A DNA stretch of 64,000 nucleotides from Allobosea thiooxidans. Its GTDB lineage: Bacteria > Pseudomonadota > Alphaproteobacteria > Rhizobiales > Beijerinckiaceae. Position 1 is the first letter of the stretch, and each line of letters starts with the position of its first letter. Positions 38,464-47,831 of the stretch are shown one piece after another. The stretch covers positions 124,001 through 188,000 of the forward strand of contig NZ_FUYX01000011.1 of assembly GCF_900168195.1 (NCBI RefSeq), in the 5' to 3' direction. The notes under the pieces were generated by a model, which made no database searches, was not told the DNA's origin, and was given only the letters and a program-made list of their open reading frames with translations. The translations under genes were made by a program, and so were the position numbers.

Positions 38464-39171
38464 TCAGCGCGCCTTCTGGCCGAAGAGAACCGCCTTCTCC
38501 TCGGGCGTGCTGATGCCAGCGGGGTTGCGCAGCTCCTCGGCGACCTTCAGCCCGCGCTGTACGGCCGGGCGTGCCTGCATCGTCTCCAGCCAGCGCGCGA
38601 CGTTCGGGAACTGGCGGATGTCCTGGCCCTGCCGCTCCCAGCCGCGGGCCCAGCCGATGCAGGCCATATCGGCGATCGAATACTCGCCGCAGATGTAGTC
38701 GCGACCCTCGAGGCGCCTGTTCAGTACGCCGTAGAGGCGATTGGCCTCGTTGGTGTAGCGCTCGATGGCATAGGGCACCTTCTCGGGCGCGTAGATGCGG
38801 AAATGATGGGTCTGGCCGAGCATCGGCCCGAAGCCGCCCATCTGCCAGAACAGCCATTCGTCCACGGCGACACGGCCGCGCTCGTCGGCGGGATAGAACT
38901 TGCCGGTCTTGCGGCCGAGATATTGCAGGATGGCGCCCGATTCGAAGACGGAGATCGGCTGGCCGTCCGGCCCGTCCGGATCGATGATCGCGGGCATGCG
39001 GTTGTTCGGCGAGATGGCGAGGAATTCCGGCTTGAACTGGTCGCCCTTGCCGATGTTCACCGGCACGATGGTATAGGGCAGCCCGCATTCCTCGAGCATG
39101 ATGGTGATCTTCCAGCCGTTCGGCGTCGGCCAGTAATAGAGGTCGATCGGCTTGGCGGGCGCTTGCGGCAT
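38464..39171 (-). CDS. Glutathione S-transferase (YfcG/YghU-like)
   Basis: A 235-residue GST. Thioredoxin-fold N-domain: IDLYYWPTPNGWKITIMLEECGLPY and the glutathione-binding NNRMPAIIDPDG...ISVFESGAILQYL. The C-domain follows with YICGEYSIADMACIGWARGW. The N-terminal TPNGWK motif is that of the Nu/YfcG class, linked to disulfide-bond reductase activity. The start at 39171 has GGAAGGA seven bases upstream and is preferred to 39192. Confidence 0.92.
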   Translation of the reverse strand: MPQAPAKPIDLYYWPTPNGWKITIMLEECGLPYTIVPVNIGKGDQFKPEFLAISPNNRMPAIIDPDGPDGQPISVFESGAILQYLGRKTGKFYPADERGRVAVDEWLFWQMGGFGPMLGQTHHFRIYAPEKVPYAIERYTNEANRLYGVLNRRLEGRDYICGEYSIADMACIGWARGWERQGQDIRQFPNVARWLETMQARPAVQRGLKVAEELRNPAGISTPEEKAVLFGQKAR

Positions 39172-39291
39172 CTGTCGATTCCTTCCTGGCATTGGGCCTC
39201 GGCGCGAAACGTAGGGAACGCACCGAAGGGCCGGAAGGGGGGCAAGCCCGCCTTCAGCGCGACCGCGCCATGCCGTGGCGGCGCGGCGCGC

Positions 39292-39789
39292 TCAGGGCGA
39301 AAGCGCCTTCTTGAAGCCCTCATGGCTCTGGCTGAAGCCGAGCCTGGTGTAGAAGCGATGGGCGTCCGGTCGGGCCTTGTTCGAGGTCAGCTCGACGAGG
39401 CCCACCCCCTTGGCGGCGGCGAAGGCGAGCGCGTGGCGCATCATGATCGCACCGATGCCGCGGCCCCGGCATTCGGGCGCGACATGGACGCTCTCGATCT
39501 TCGCGCGGACGCGCCCGCGCTCGGCAAGGCCCGGCAGCAACGAGATCTGATAGGTGCCGACGACCGAGCCGTCGCGCTCGGCGACGAACAGGCTGGTGTG
39601 GTTCCCGGCGCGGATGCGCGCGAAGGCGTCGCGATAGGCCGGGTGCTGCGCTTCGGCCGCGATCTCCTCCGGCGTGCGTGTCTGGGTCGGTGCGCCGTGG
39701 AGGATCAGCGCTGCGATGCGCGCAACGTCCTCCGCCACGGCCTCGCGCATGAGGGTGTCCCCCGTCTCTATCGGCTCTCGCTTCATCAT
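39292..39789 (-). CDS. GNAT-family N-acetyltransferase
   Basis: A 165-residue GNAT. The acetyl-CoA loop is ESVHVAPECRGRGIGAIMMRHALAFA and the C-terminal part VELTSNKARPDAHRFYTRLGF is typical of small-molecule acetyltransferases. It is adjacent to and codirectional with another GNAT gene (24 bases apart). Substrate unknown. Confidence 0.88.
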   Translation of the reverse strand: MMKREPIETGDTLMREAVAEDVARIAALILHGAPTQTRTPEEIAAEAQHPAYRDAFARIRAGNHTSLFVAERDGSVVGTYQISLLPGLAERGRVRAKIESVHVAPECRGRGIGAIMMRHALAFAAAKGVGLVELTSNKARPDAHRFYTRLGFSQSHEGFKKALSP

Positions 39790-39812
39790 GCTCCCTTCGG
39801 CCGTGTCGGCCT

Positions 39813-40319
39813 TTACTCGGCGAACAGGCGCTTGGCCATGAGCAGCGTGTTCGGCGTGTCGTCGCGGCCGTCGAACCGCACCTGTCGCTGCAGGAAGAAG
39901 CCCATGCGCTCGTAGAAGGCGATCGCGGGCTCGTTCTGGCTCTCGACCTCGAGGCGCGCCACGGGCGCCTTCGGGAAGCAGGCGAGGGCGATCTGCAGCA
40001 GGGTTCGGCCGATGCCGACGCCCTGCCAGGCCGGCAGGACGTAAAGCCGCGTCAGCATCGCCGCGCCGTCGCGTTCCTGCCGGGCCGAGGCCGTGGCGAC
40101 GATCTCCTCGTCGATCAGGGCGACGAGGAAGACGCCTTCCTCCCGGCCGAGCTGGCTGTGCAGGCTCTCGGGCGAATGCCAGGCATTGGTCATCTCGGCG
40201 ACGCGACGCCAGCCATAGATGCCGTCATAGGTGGCGTGCCAGGTCTCGACCAGCAGCGCCCGCACGGCCGGCACGTCGGCGGCCTCGGCGTCGCGGATGA
40301 CGAGACCTGCCGGGGTCAT
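39813..40319 (-). CDS. GNAT-family N-acetyltransferase
   Basis: A 168-residue GNAT with LTRLYVLPAWQGVGIGRTLLQIAL (acetyl-CoA loop) and VESQNEPAIAFYERMGFFLQRQVRF. It lies first in a two-gene leftward pair with the next GNAT. Family F repeat DNA lies between it and gatB. Substrate unknown. Confidence 0.88.
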   Translation of the reverse strand: MTPAGLVIRDAEAADVPAVRALLVETWHATYDGIYGWRRVAEMTNAWHSPESLHSQLGREEGVFLVALIDEEIVATASARQERDGAAMLTRLYVLPAWQGVGIGRTLLQIALACFPKAPVARLEVESQNEPAIAFYERMGFFLQRQVRFDGRDDTPNTLLMAKRLFAE

Positions 40320-40349
40320 CGCCTATCCCTCGGACCGATGAAACGACGC

Positions 40350-40426
40350 CGTCATCCCGGATCTCCGCAAAACCTATCCTTGGGCCGATCGGAGATCGGA
40401 CCGGAGGGCTGCGTCCAGGATGACGA
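40350..40426. repeat. Dispersed palindromic element, family F
   Basis: CGTCATCCCGGATCTCCG at the left and CCAGGATGACG at the right, with internal GATCGGAGATC. It lies between gatB and the GNAT gene downstream. Confidence 0.5.
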
Positions 40427-40435
40427 CATGGTCGA

Positions 40436-41917
40436 TCACTCGATCCCCAGCTTCCTCTTCAGGATCTCGTTGAGCGCCTGCGGGTTGGCCTTGCCGCCCG
40501 AGGCCTTCATCGCCTGGCCGACGAACCAGCCCAGCATGGTCGGCTTGGCCTTGACCTGCTCGACCTTGTCGGGATTGGCCGCGATGATCTCGTCGACCGC
40601 CTTCTCGATGGCGCCGGTGTCGGTGACCTGCTTCATGCCGCGGGCCTCGACGATCTGGCGCGGGTCGCCGCCTTCCGTCCAGAGGATCTCGAACAGGTCC
40701 TTGGCGATCTTGCCGGAGATCACGTTCTCGCCGATCAGGTCGACGAGGCCGCCGAGCTGGGCCGCCGAGACCGGCGAGGCCGCGATGTCCTTGCCTTCCT
40801 TGTTGAGGCGGCCGAACAGCTCGTTGATCACCCAGTTGGCCGCGGCCTTGCCGTCGCGGCCCTTGGCTACGGCCTCGAAGTAATCCGCCTGGTCGCGTTC
40901 GGCGACGAGGACGGAGGCGTCGTAGGGCGAGAGCCCGTATTCGGCGATGAAGCGGGCCTTCTTGGCGTCCGGTAGCTCGGGCAGGGCGCCCTTCAGGCTC
41001 TCGACGAAGGCGTCGTCGAATTCGAGCGGCAGCAGGTCCGGATCGGGGAAGTAGCGATAGTCGTGCGCCTCCTCCTTGGAGCGCATCGAGCGCGTCTCGC
41101 CCTTGCCGGGATCGTAGAGGCGGGTCTCCTGGTCGATGGTGCCGCCATCCTCGATGATGCCGATCTGGCGGCGCGCCTCGGCCTCGACCGCCTGGCCGAT
41201 GAAGCGGATCGAGTTGACGTTCTTGATCTCGCAGCGCGTGCCGAAGGGATCGCCGGGCTTGCGCACCGAGACGTTCACGTCGGCGCGCAGGTTGCCCTTC
41301 TCCATGTCGCCGTCGCAGGTGCCGAGATAGCGCAGGATGGTGCGCAGCTTGGAGACATAGGCCTTCGCCTCCTCGGCCGAGCGCAGGTCCGGCTTGGAGA
41401 CGATCTCCATCAGCGCCACGCCCGAGCGGTTCAGGTCGACGAAGCTCATCGTCGGGTGCTGGTCATGGATCGACTTGCCGGCGTCCTGCTCGAGATGCAG
41501 CCGCTCGATGCCGACCGTGATCTGCTCGGTCGGCGACAGATCGACCACGATCTCGCCTTCGCCGACGATCGGGCTCTTGTACTGACTGATCTGGTAACCC
41601 TGGGGCAGATCGGGGTAGAAGTAGTTCTTGCGGTCGAAGACCGAACGCTTGTTGATCTGCGCGCTGAGGCCCAGGCCCGTGCGCACCGCCTGGCGGACGC
41701 ATTCGGCGTTGATCACCGGCAGCATGCCGGGCATCGCCGCGTCGACGAGGCTGACATGTTCGTTCGGCTCGGCTCCGAAACCGGTCGAGGCGCCGGAGAA
41801 CAGCTTGGCGTTGGAGGTGACCTGGGCATGGATCTCCATGCCGATCACCACTTCCCAGTCGCCGGTCGCGCCCTTGATCAGCTTCTTCGGGTCGGAGGGG
41901 CGGGCATGCGCGTTCAT
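40436..41917 (-). CDS. gatB: Asp/Glu-tRNA amidotransferase subunit B
   Basis: The GatCAB subunit that binds tRNA and phosphorylates the misacylated aminoacyl group. It has 493 residues: [13 protein letters not shown] (GatB catalytic domain), [16 protein letters not shown] and [11 protein letters not shown], then helical and YqeY-type tail domains ([18 protein letters not shown]). It is encoded 5.1 kb from gatCA on the opposite strand, so its expression is independent. Confidence 0.97.
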   Translation of the reverse strand: MNAHARPSDPKKLIKGATGDWEVVIGMEIHAQVTSNAKLFSGASTGFGAEPNEHVSLVDAAMPGMLPVINAECVRQAVRTGLGLSAQINKRSVFDRKNYFYPDLPQGYQISQYKSPIVGEGEIVVDLSPTEQITVGIERLHLEQDAGKSIHDQHPTMSFVDLNRSGVALMEIVSKPDLRSAEEAKAYVSKLRTILRYLGTCDGDMEKGNLRADVNVSVRKPGDPFGTRCEIKNVNSIRFIGQAVEAEARRQIGIIEDGGTIDQETRLYDPGKGETRSMRSKEEAHDYRYFPDPDLLPLEFDDAFVESLKGALPELPDAKKARFIAEYGLSPYDASVLVAERDQADYFEAVAKGRDGKAAANWVINELFGRLNKEGKDIAASPVSAAQLGGLVDLIGENVISGKIAKDLFEILWTEGGDPRQIVEARGMKQVTDTGAIEKAVDEIIAANPDKVEQVKAKPTMLGWFVGQAMKASGGKANPQALNEILKRKLGIE

Positions 41918-42058
41918 TTAGGGTCTTCCGGCTGGGGATGTTGGCCTACGCGTTACGATGTCGGCGAGCGTGCGGCAAGCGCCCGTTGCGCCGGCAGGTC
42001 CAGGGGGACAGGCGGCATTATTGTGCGATGCCGTTGCGCTCCTGCAACCAGATGACGG

Positions 42059-42073
42059 GAATATGTCATATTC
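42059..42073. promoter_or_regulatory. Palindrome GAATATG-T-CATATTC upstream of RND operon and gatB
   Basis: Seven-base perfect arms around one base, in the divergent region between gatB and the RND adaptor. Could be an operator. Confidence 0.35.
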
Positions 42074-42092
42074 CGCGCCGGATCGCGATTTT

Positions 42093-42122
42093 TGACGAGT
42101 GATGGATCTTGACATTCGTCAG
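42093..42122 (+). promoter_or_regulatory. Promoter-like region of the RND operon with TGACGA/TCGTCA arms
   Basis: TTGACA (42109-42114) could be a -35 element. It is flanked by TGACGA (42093-42098) and TCGTCA (42117-42122), which could bind a repressor overlapping the promoter. No local TetR gene is present. Confidence 0.35.
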
Positions 42123-42194
42123 TCCTCACCCCTTTTTGCGCCAAAGGCCGAAGACCGCCCGCGGTCGCGTCGGCTCGCTACCTGGAGTTTCACC

Positions 42195-43349
42195 ATGTCA
42201 CGCCGCCGTTTCATCGGTCTGGTGCTCACCATCGCCGCAGCTTCGACCGCCCTTTCCAGCGTCGATGTCCTTGCGCAGGGGGCTCCGCCCGCTCCCCCGG
42301 TCCAGGTCGCCGCGCCGCTCGCCAAGCGCATCACCAACTGGGACGAGTACACCGGCCGCTTCGAGGCAAGCGAACAGGTCGACGTTCGCGCCCGCGTCTC
42401 CGGCTTCATCGACAGCGTGCACTTCAGCGACGGCTCGCTCGTCCAGAAGGGCGACCTGCTCTTTACCATCGATCAGCGGCCTTACAAACTGGCTGTCGAG
42501 GTCGCGCGCGCCGAGGTCGTCCGCGCCAAGGCACAGGTCGAGCTGGCGCAGAACGAGGTTGAGCGCGCTGAGGGGCTGACCCAGAATCGCACGATCACGG
42601 CGCGCGACGTCGACCAGCGCCGGGCCAACCTGAACAGCGCGGTCGGAGCGCTCCAGGGCGCCGAGGCCAATCTGAGGAACGCCGAGCTCAACCTCGAATG
42701 GACGGAGGTGCGGGCGCCGCTCTCCGGCCGCATCTCGAACCGCCGCATCGACCCCGGCAACCTGGTCGCAGGGGGGCAGTCGGGCGCGACCCTGCTGACC
42801 ACCATCGTCGCGATCGCGCCGATCTACTTCACCTTCGACGTCTCGGAGGCGGACTTCCTGCGCTATTCCCGCATGTCCAGCCTGCGCGAAGGCACGGGCA
42901 AGGATACCGGGACCCCAGTCGAGGTGCGGCTCGCCGATGAGCCCAAATGGGGCCGCCGCGGCCGGGTCAACTTCGTCGACAACGCCCTGAATGCGCGCTC
43001 GGCCACCATCCGCGGCCGCGCCGTGTTCGAGAACAAGGACCAGTTCCTCACGCCCGGCGTCTTCGGCCGCCTGCGCTTCTTCGCCGGCGAGGCCGATGCG
43101 CTGCTGGTGCCGGACACCGTCATCGCCTCCGACCAGGCCCACAAGATCGTGCTGACGGTCGGGCCGGAGAACAAGGTGGTGCCGAAGCCGGTCGTGCTCG
43201 GCCCGCTCAGCGAGGGCCTGCGCGTGATCCGGTCCGGCCTGTCGCCGGAGGACAAGGTCATCGTCGGCGGCAGCGCCAATCCGATGGTTCGCCCGGGCGT
43301 CGCGGTCTCGCCGCAGCCGGGCGAGATCAAGGTCGCCACGACGAACTGA
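42195..43349 (+). CDS. RND efflux periplasmic adaptor (membrane fusion protein)
   Basis: The periplasmic link of an RND pump, 384 residues. A signal peptide (GLVLTIAAASTALSSVDVLAQ) has no lipobox cysteine, so it is not a lipoprotein. Lipoyl/barrel-sandwich pieces (VDVRARVSGFIDSVHFSDGSLVQKGDLLFTIDQRPY) bracket a helical hairpin (EVVRAKAQVELAQNEVERAE), followed by the beta-barrel. The start ATG at 42195 is chosen over an upstream frame that reaches 42099. The pump gene follows 121 bases later; no outer-membrane factor gene is next to it. Confidence 0.93.
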   Translation: MSRRRFIGLVLTIAAASTALSSVDVLAQGAPPAPPVQVAAPLAKRITNWDEYTGRFEASEQVDVRARVSGFIDSVHFSDGSLVQKGDLLFTIDQRPYKLAVEVARAEVVRAKAQVELAQNEVERAEGLTQNRTITARDVDQRRANLNSAVGALQGAEANLRNAELNLEWTEVRAPLSGRISNRRIDPGNLVAGGQSGATLLTTIVAIAPIYFTFDVSEADFLRYSRMSSLREGTGKDTGTPVEVRLADEPKWGRRGRVNFVDNALNARSATIRGRAVFENKDQFLTPGVFGRLRFFAGEADALLVPDTVIASDQAHKIVLTVGPENKVVPKPVVLGPLSEGLRVIRSGLSPEDKVIVGGSANPMVRPGVAVSPQPGEIKVATTN

Positions 43350-43358
43350 GCGCCTTCC

Positions 43359-43385
43359 GCACCGGCTTTCCCCGAAAGCCGGTGC
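43359..43385. terminator. Intercistronic hairpin between RND adaptor and pump
   Basis: GCACCGGCTTTC and GAAAGCCGGTGC are perfect 12-base arms with loop CCC. It has no T-run, so it may modulate the pump/adaptor ratio or protect mRNA ends rather than terminate. Confidence 0.5.
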
Positions 43386-43470
43386 CCGCTTCTCGGGCCA
43401 TGCCTGGCCCGGCACCGAAACACGGGCGCCAGCGGGCGTCCGCCCGCCTTATTCCGGACAGGACGTTTCC

Positions 43471-46400
43471 ATGTTCCGCTTCACCCATTTCTTCATCGAT
43501 CGGCCGATCTTCGCCACCGTGCTCTCGGTGCTGCTGACGATCGCCGGCGCGATCGCGCTGCGCACGCTGCCGATCGCCGAATATCCCGAGATCGCGCCGC
43601 CGACGGTGTCGATCCGCGCCACCTATCCCGGCGCCTCGGCCGAAACGGTCGCCGCCACCGTGGCGACGCCGATCGAGCAGGAGGTCAACGGCGTCGACGA
43701 CATGCTCTACATCACCTCGCAGTCGACGGGCGACGGCGTGGTGACGATCAACGTCGTCTTCAAGGCCGGCGTCGACATCGACCAGGCCCAGGTGCTGGTG
43801 CAGAACCGCGTCTCGCAGGCCGAACCGCGCCTGCCGCAGGAGGTGCGCCAGCTCGGCCTGCAGGTGCGCAAGGCCTCGCCGGACTTCCTGATGGTCATCA
43901 ACATGATCTCGCCGGACGGGTCGCGCGATCCCCAGTACATCTCCAACTACGCCTCGCTCTACGTGAAGGACGTGCTGACCCGCGTCGACGGCGTCGGTGA
44001 CGTCCAGGTCTTCGGCGCGCGCGACTTCTCGATGCGGATCTGGCTCGATCCGGCCAAGGTCGCAGCGCGCAACCTGACCGCGACCGACGTCGTCGCCGCG
44101 CTCAGGGCGGCGAACGTGCAGGTCGCCGCGGGCGCGCTGAACCAGCCGCCGGCGAAGTCGAACGAAGCCTTCCAGCTCTCGGTGAACACGCTCGGGCGCC
44201 TGACCGACGTCTCGGAGTTCGAGAACATCGTCGTGCGTTCCGACGCCGATGGCGGCACGATCCGCGTGCGCGACGTCGCGCGCGTCGAGCTCGGCTCGCA
44301 GGACTACACCACCAACGCCTATCTCGATAACAAGAACACCGTCGCCATCGGCGTCTTCCAGCGGCCCGGCTCCAACGCGCTCGCGACCTCGGACGCGCTG
44401 ATCGCGACCATGAACACCATGGCAAAGAGCTTCCCGCCTGGTCTCGAACACCGCATCATCTACAACCCGACCGAGTTCATCGCGGAATCGGTCAAGGCCG
44501 TGGTCGACACGCTGCTCGAGGCCATCGTCCTCGTCGTCATCGTGGTCATCCTGTTCCTGCAGACCTGGCGCGCGGCGCTGATCCCGATCGTGGCGATCCC
44601 GGTCTCGCTGGTCGGCACCTTCCTGATCATGAGCGGCGTCGGCATCTCCTTCAACACGATCTCGCTGCTCGCGCTGGTGCTGGCGATCGGCATCGTCGTC
44701 GATGACGCGATCGTGGTGGTCGAGAACGTCGAGCGCTATCTCGCCCAGGGGATGTCGCCGGCGGATGCCGCGCACAAGACCATGGACGAGGTCGGCGGCG
44801 CGCTGCTCGCGATCGCGTTGGTGCTCTGCGCCGTGTTCATCCCGACCGCCTTCATCAGCGGCCTGCAGGGCACGTTCTACCAGCAGTTCGCGGTCACGAT
44901 CGCGGCCTCGACGGCGATCTCCTGCTTTGTCTCGCTGACGCTCTCGCCGGCGATGTCGGCGATCCTGCTGAAGCCGCACAAGCAGCACGACGCGCATGAG
45001 CAGCACGGCTTCTTCTACAAGCTCGGCGCGCCGGTCCGCTGGTTCTTCCACTACTTCAACGCCGGCTTCGACTGGTTGTCGCGGACCTATGGGCGCGTGA
45101 CCTCGCGGCTGATCCGGCTCGCGGTGATCCTGCTCATCGTCTATGCGGGCCTGATCGCGCTCACCGCACAGCGGCTCGCCCAGACTCCGACCGGCCTCGT
45201 GCCGCAGCTCGACCGCGGCTACTTCATCGTCGCGATGCAGCTGCCGCCCGGCGCCTCGCTGGAGCGTACCGACGCGGCGCTGCGCAAGGCGAATGAGATC
45301 CTGCAGTCGCGCCCTGGCGTCGCGCACACCGTCGCCTTCGCCGGCCTCGATGGTGCGACCTTCACCATCGCGCCGAATGCCGGTGTCGCCTTCGTCACGC
45401 TCTCGCCGTTCAAGGAGCGCGAGAAGGAGGGCCTGACGACGCAGGGCATCTTCAACGACCTGCGCCAGCAGATGTTCGCGATTTCGGAGGCCTTCACGCT
45501 GGTGATCGAGCCGCCCGCGATCTCCGGCATCGGCAATGGCGGCGGCCTCAAGGGCTATGTCCAGGATCGCGCCGGCCGCGGCCTGGTGGCGCTCGAGGGC
45601 GCGGCCTGGACGGTCGCCGGCTCGGCCGGTCAGCTGCCCTTCATCGTGCAGCCCTTCACGCTGTTCTCGACCAAGACGCCGCAGATCTACGCCGATATCG
45701 ACCGCACCAAGGCGGAGATGCTCGGCGTGCCGGTCACCCGCATCTTCGAGACGCTGTCGGTCTATATGGGCTCGGCCTATGTCAACGACTTCAACCTGCT
45801 GGGCCGCACCTTCCGCGTCACGGCGCAGGCCGACAACCCGTTCCGCCTGACGACGCGCGACGTCGCCAATCTCAAGACCCGCAACGCGGATGGCGAGATG
45901 GTGCCGATCGGCTCGGTCGCGTCCTTCCAGGACACGACCGGCGCCTATCGCGTGCCGCGCTACAACCTCTACCCGGCGGCTGAGGTGCAGCTCTCGATGG
46001 CTCACGGCTATTCCACCGGCCAGGGCATCGCGGCGGTCGAGAAGATTGCGCAGGAGCGTCTGCCGCCCGGCTTCGGCTTCGAATGGACCGAGATCGCGCT
46101 GCAGGAGAAGCTGGCGGGCAATACGGCGATCATCGCCTTCGGCCTGGCCGTGGTCTTCGTCTTCCTGCTGCTGGCGGCGCTCTATGAGAGCTGGCTCTTG
46201 CCGCTCTCGGTCATCCTGATCGTGCCGATGTGTATCCTGGCGGCGATGTTCGGCGTGAACTACGCCAATCTCGACCGGAACATCCTCGTCGATATCGGCC
46301 TCGTCGTGCTCGTCGGCCTCGCGGCCAAGAACGCGATCCTGATCGTCGAGTTCGCCAAGCAGGCCGAGGAGGAGGGCATGAACCGTCGCGATGCCGCCAT

Positions 46401-46665
46401 CGCCGCGGCCCGCACCCGGCTGCGGCCGATCCTGATGACCTCGATGGCCTTCATCCTCGGCGTGCTGCCGCTGACGGTCTCGGTCGGCGCCGGCGCCGAG
46501 ATGCGCCAGGCCATGGGCATCGCGGTCTTCTCCGGCATGCTGGGCGTGACCGTCTTCGGCCTGATCTTCACGCCGGTGTTCTACGTGATGGTGCGCTGGC
46601 TGGCGGATCTGCGCGGGACCCGGCGCAAGGCGCCCTCCGCACAGCAGCCGACCGGGGCGCACTGA
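43471..46665 (+). CDS. RND multidrug efflux pump, HAE1/AcrB-type
   Basis: An inner-membrane trimeric antiporter of 1,064 residues. It begins FRFTHFFIDRPIFATVLSV, the standard first helix. Proton-relay residues are present: Asp411 and Asp412 (IGIVVDDAIVVVENV) and Lys953 (LVGLAAKNAILIVEFAKQ). Two large periplasmic loops carry porter and funnel domains, including the GANVQVA-like RAANVQVAAGAL. Substrates are probably hydrophobic drugs or dyes; specificity cannot be read. An open frame spans the opposite strand but is only a codon-bias shadow. A strong terminator follows. Confidence 0.97.
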   Translation: MFRFTHFFIDRPIFATVLSVLLTIAGAIALRTLPIAEYPEIAPPTVSIRATYPGASAETVAATVATPIEQEVNGVDDMLYITSQSTGDGVVTINVVFKAGVDIDQAQVLVQNRVSQAEPRLPQEVRQLGLQVRKASPDFLMVINMISPDGSRDPQYISNYASLYVKDVLTRVDGVGDVQVFGARDFSMRIWLDPAKVAARNLTATDVVAALRAANVQVAAGALNQPPAKSNEAFQLSVNTLGRLTDVSEFENIVVRSDADGGTIRVRDVARVELGSQDYTTNAYLDNKNTVAIGVFQRPGSNALATSDALIATMNTMAKSFPPGLEHRIIYNPTEFIAESVKAVVDTLLEAIVLVVIVVILFLQTWRAALIPIVAIPVSLVGTFLIMSGVGISFNTISLLALVLAIGIVVDDAIVVVENVERYLAQGMSPADAAHKTMDEVGGALLAIALVLCAVFIPTAFISGLQGTFYQQFAVTIAASTAISCFVSLTLSPAMSAILLKPHKQHDAHEQHGFFYKLGAPVRWFFHYFNAGFDWLSRTYGRVTSRLIRLAVILLIVYAGLIALTAQRLAQTPTGLVPQLDRGYFIVAMQLPPGASLERTDAALRKANEILQSRPGVAHTVAFAGLDGATFTIAPNAGVAFVTLSPFKEREKEGLTTQGIFNDLRQQMFAISEAFTLVIEPPAISGIGNGGGLKGYVQDRAGRGLVALEGAAWTVAGSAGQLPFIVQPFTLFSTKTPQIYADIDRTKAEMLGVPVTRIFETLSVYMGSAYVNDFNLLGRTFRVTAQADNPFRLTTRDVANLKTRNADGEMVPIGSVASFQDTTGAYRVPRYNLYPAAEVQLSMAHGYSTGQGIAAVEKIAQERLPPGFGFEWTEIALQEKLAGNTAIIAFGLAVVFVFLLLAALYESWLLPLSVILIVPMCILAAMFGVNYANLDRNILVDIGLVVLVGLAAKNAILIVEFAKQAEEEGMNRRDAAIAAARTRLRPILMTSMAFILGVLPLTVSVGAGAEMRQAMGIAVFSGMLGVTVFGLIFTPVFYVMVRWLADLRGTRRKAPSAQQPTGAH

Positions 46666-46719
46666 CGCCCCGGTCCTCCTCCGGGAGAGGCGCGGCTCGG
46701 CGAGAGTCCTCCAGACAAC

Positions 46720-46758
46720 AAAAAAGCCCCCCGAGCCGGCCGGCTCGGGGGGGCTTTT
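46720..46758. terminator. Bidirectional rho-independent terminator
   Basis: An A-run, then GCCCCCCGAGCCGG / CCGGCTCGGGGGGGC and a T-run. It sits between the RND pump and the convergent MipA gene. Confidence 0.92.
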
Positions 46759-46773
46759 CGTTTGGAACGCCGT

Positions 46774-47598
46774 TCAGAGGCCGAGGTCGAAGGCGTAGCT
46801 CGCCGAGACGCCGACCGTGATCGAATCGCGCGAGCCAAATGGCCTGACGATCGGGGAGCGCGTGGCGTCGCCGACGAGGCGCTTGTACTCGACATAGGCG
46901 GTCGTCTTGAGCTGGTCGGACCAGTGATAGGTCACCTGCGCCAGGGCGCCGATCGAATGGACGCCGGCGTTGAAGCGCTGCAGCATCCCGCCCGTGCCGG
47001 GCATGGCGCCGCCGGTGCCGAAATAGGTCCGGACATAGTCGGCCGAGGCGATCCGCATGCGCGGACCGACGCCGAGGGTCCAGGGGCCGAAATTGCTGAA
47101 GGCGTCGAGCTTGAGATCGGCGACCACGCCGTCATGGGCGACGATGCCGCGGCGCAGGTCGGCGCGGGCGCGCAGCCAGGATGTCGGATAGAATTCGACG
47201 AAGCCGCCGGCCTCGGCGCCGTACTTGGTCGATGGGACGGCGACGAGCGCATGGTTGACCTTGGCGTCGCGCTTCCACAGCAGGTCGCCGGAGAAGCCGA
47301 TGCGCCAGCCCTTGCCGGAGAAGAAGCCGATGCTGAGCATCGCGTCGTCTTCGGCGCTCCACCAGGTGCTCTTGAGGCCCTTGCTCAGCGAGATGATCGG
47401 CCGCGCCCGGAAGACATAGTCGTCGGAACCGGCGTAGTCCGGCTGGTAGCGCAGGCCGCCGCCGAGGGTGAGATACCAGTTCTGGGCGGATTGGGGCGAG
47501 GTGAGGGTCGAGTAGTCGCTCGATTGCGCCCGGGCGCCGCCGGGCAGCGACAGGGCGAGACAGGTCGAGAGACCCGCCAGATACGCAACGCAACGCAT
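46774..47598 (-). CDS. MipA/OmpV-family outer-membrane protein
   Basis: A 274-residue beta-barrel precursor with a signal peptide (AYLAGLSTCLALSLPGGARA). The mature protein starts with WYLTLGGGLRYQPDYAGSDDYVFRARPIISL, typical of MipA, and ends with an aromatic-like terminal strand (VSASYAFDLGL). MipA links murein enzymes; OmpV relatives have roles in small-molecule permeation. The gene is convergent with the RND pump; a functional link is only positional. The upstream region (47599-47831) has a TTAA-N7-TTAA site. Confidence 0.88.
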   Translation of the reverse strand: MRCVAYLAGLSTCLALSLPGGARAQSSDYSTLTSPQSAQNWYLTLGGGLRYQPDYAGSDDYVFRARPIISLSKGLKSTWWSAEDDAMLSIGFFSGKGWRIGFSGDLLWKRDAKVNHALVAVPSTKYGAEAGGFVEFYPTSWLRARADLRRGIVAHDGVVADLKLDAFSNFGPWTLGVGPRMRIASADYVRTYFGTGGAMPGTGGMLQRFNAGVHSIGALAQVTYHWSDQLKTTAYVEYKRLVGDATRSPIVRPFGSRDSITVGVSASYAFDLGL

Positions 47599-47663
47599 AG
47601 TCCAGAACTCCGACGCGACCGCGCCTCCAGTGATGTGAATGCCCGCAATCTGAGGCAGGGGGA

Positions 47664-47678
47664 TTAATGCCCGGTTAA
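47664..47678. promoter_or_regulatory. CtrA-like site TTAA-N7-TTAA
   Basis: TTAATGCCCGGTTAA fits the CtrA consensus exactly. It lies 66 bases before the MipA gene and 154 before the DUF3617 gene. Confidence 0.5.
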
Positions 47679-47735
47679 GGTTCGCAATTCGTTATCGCCC
47701 ATGTTCTCAAGGCGTTACGGCTGCGGGCTCGCATA

Positions 47736-47761
47736 GCGGCGGCTCCGGCCGGAGCCGCCGC
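47736..47761. repeat. 26-bp perfect GC palindrome in a divergent promoter region
   Basis: GCGGCGGCTCCGG and CCGGAGCCGCCGC with no loop, between mipA and the DUF3617 gene. It has no T-run. Its function is unclear. Confidence 0.5.
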
Positions 47762-47831
47762 CTCAAAACGGCCCATCGTTGCGGGCTCTGTCTCCGGCCA
47801 GGACACGATTCGTGTCGACAGGAGATCGATC

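Noticed and set aside
43327..46662. 1,111-codon open frame opposite the RND pump gene
   Set aside because: It mirrors the real gene exactly and has the Arg/Asp/Gly-rich composition produced by reading a high-GC3 gene backwards; no domain is recognisable.
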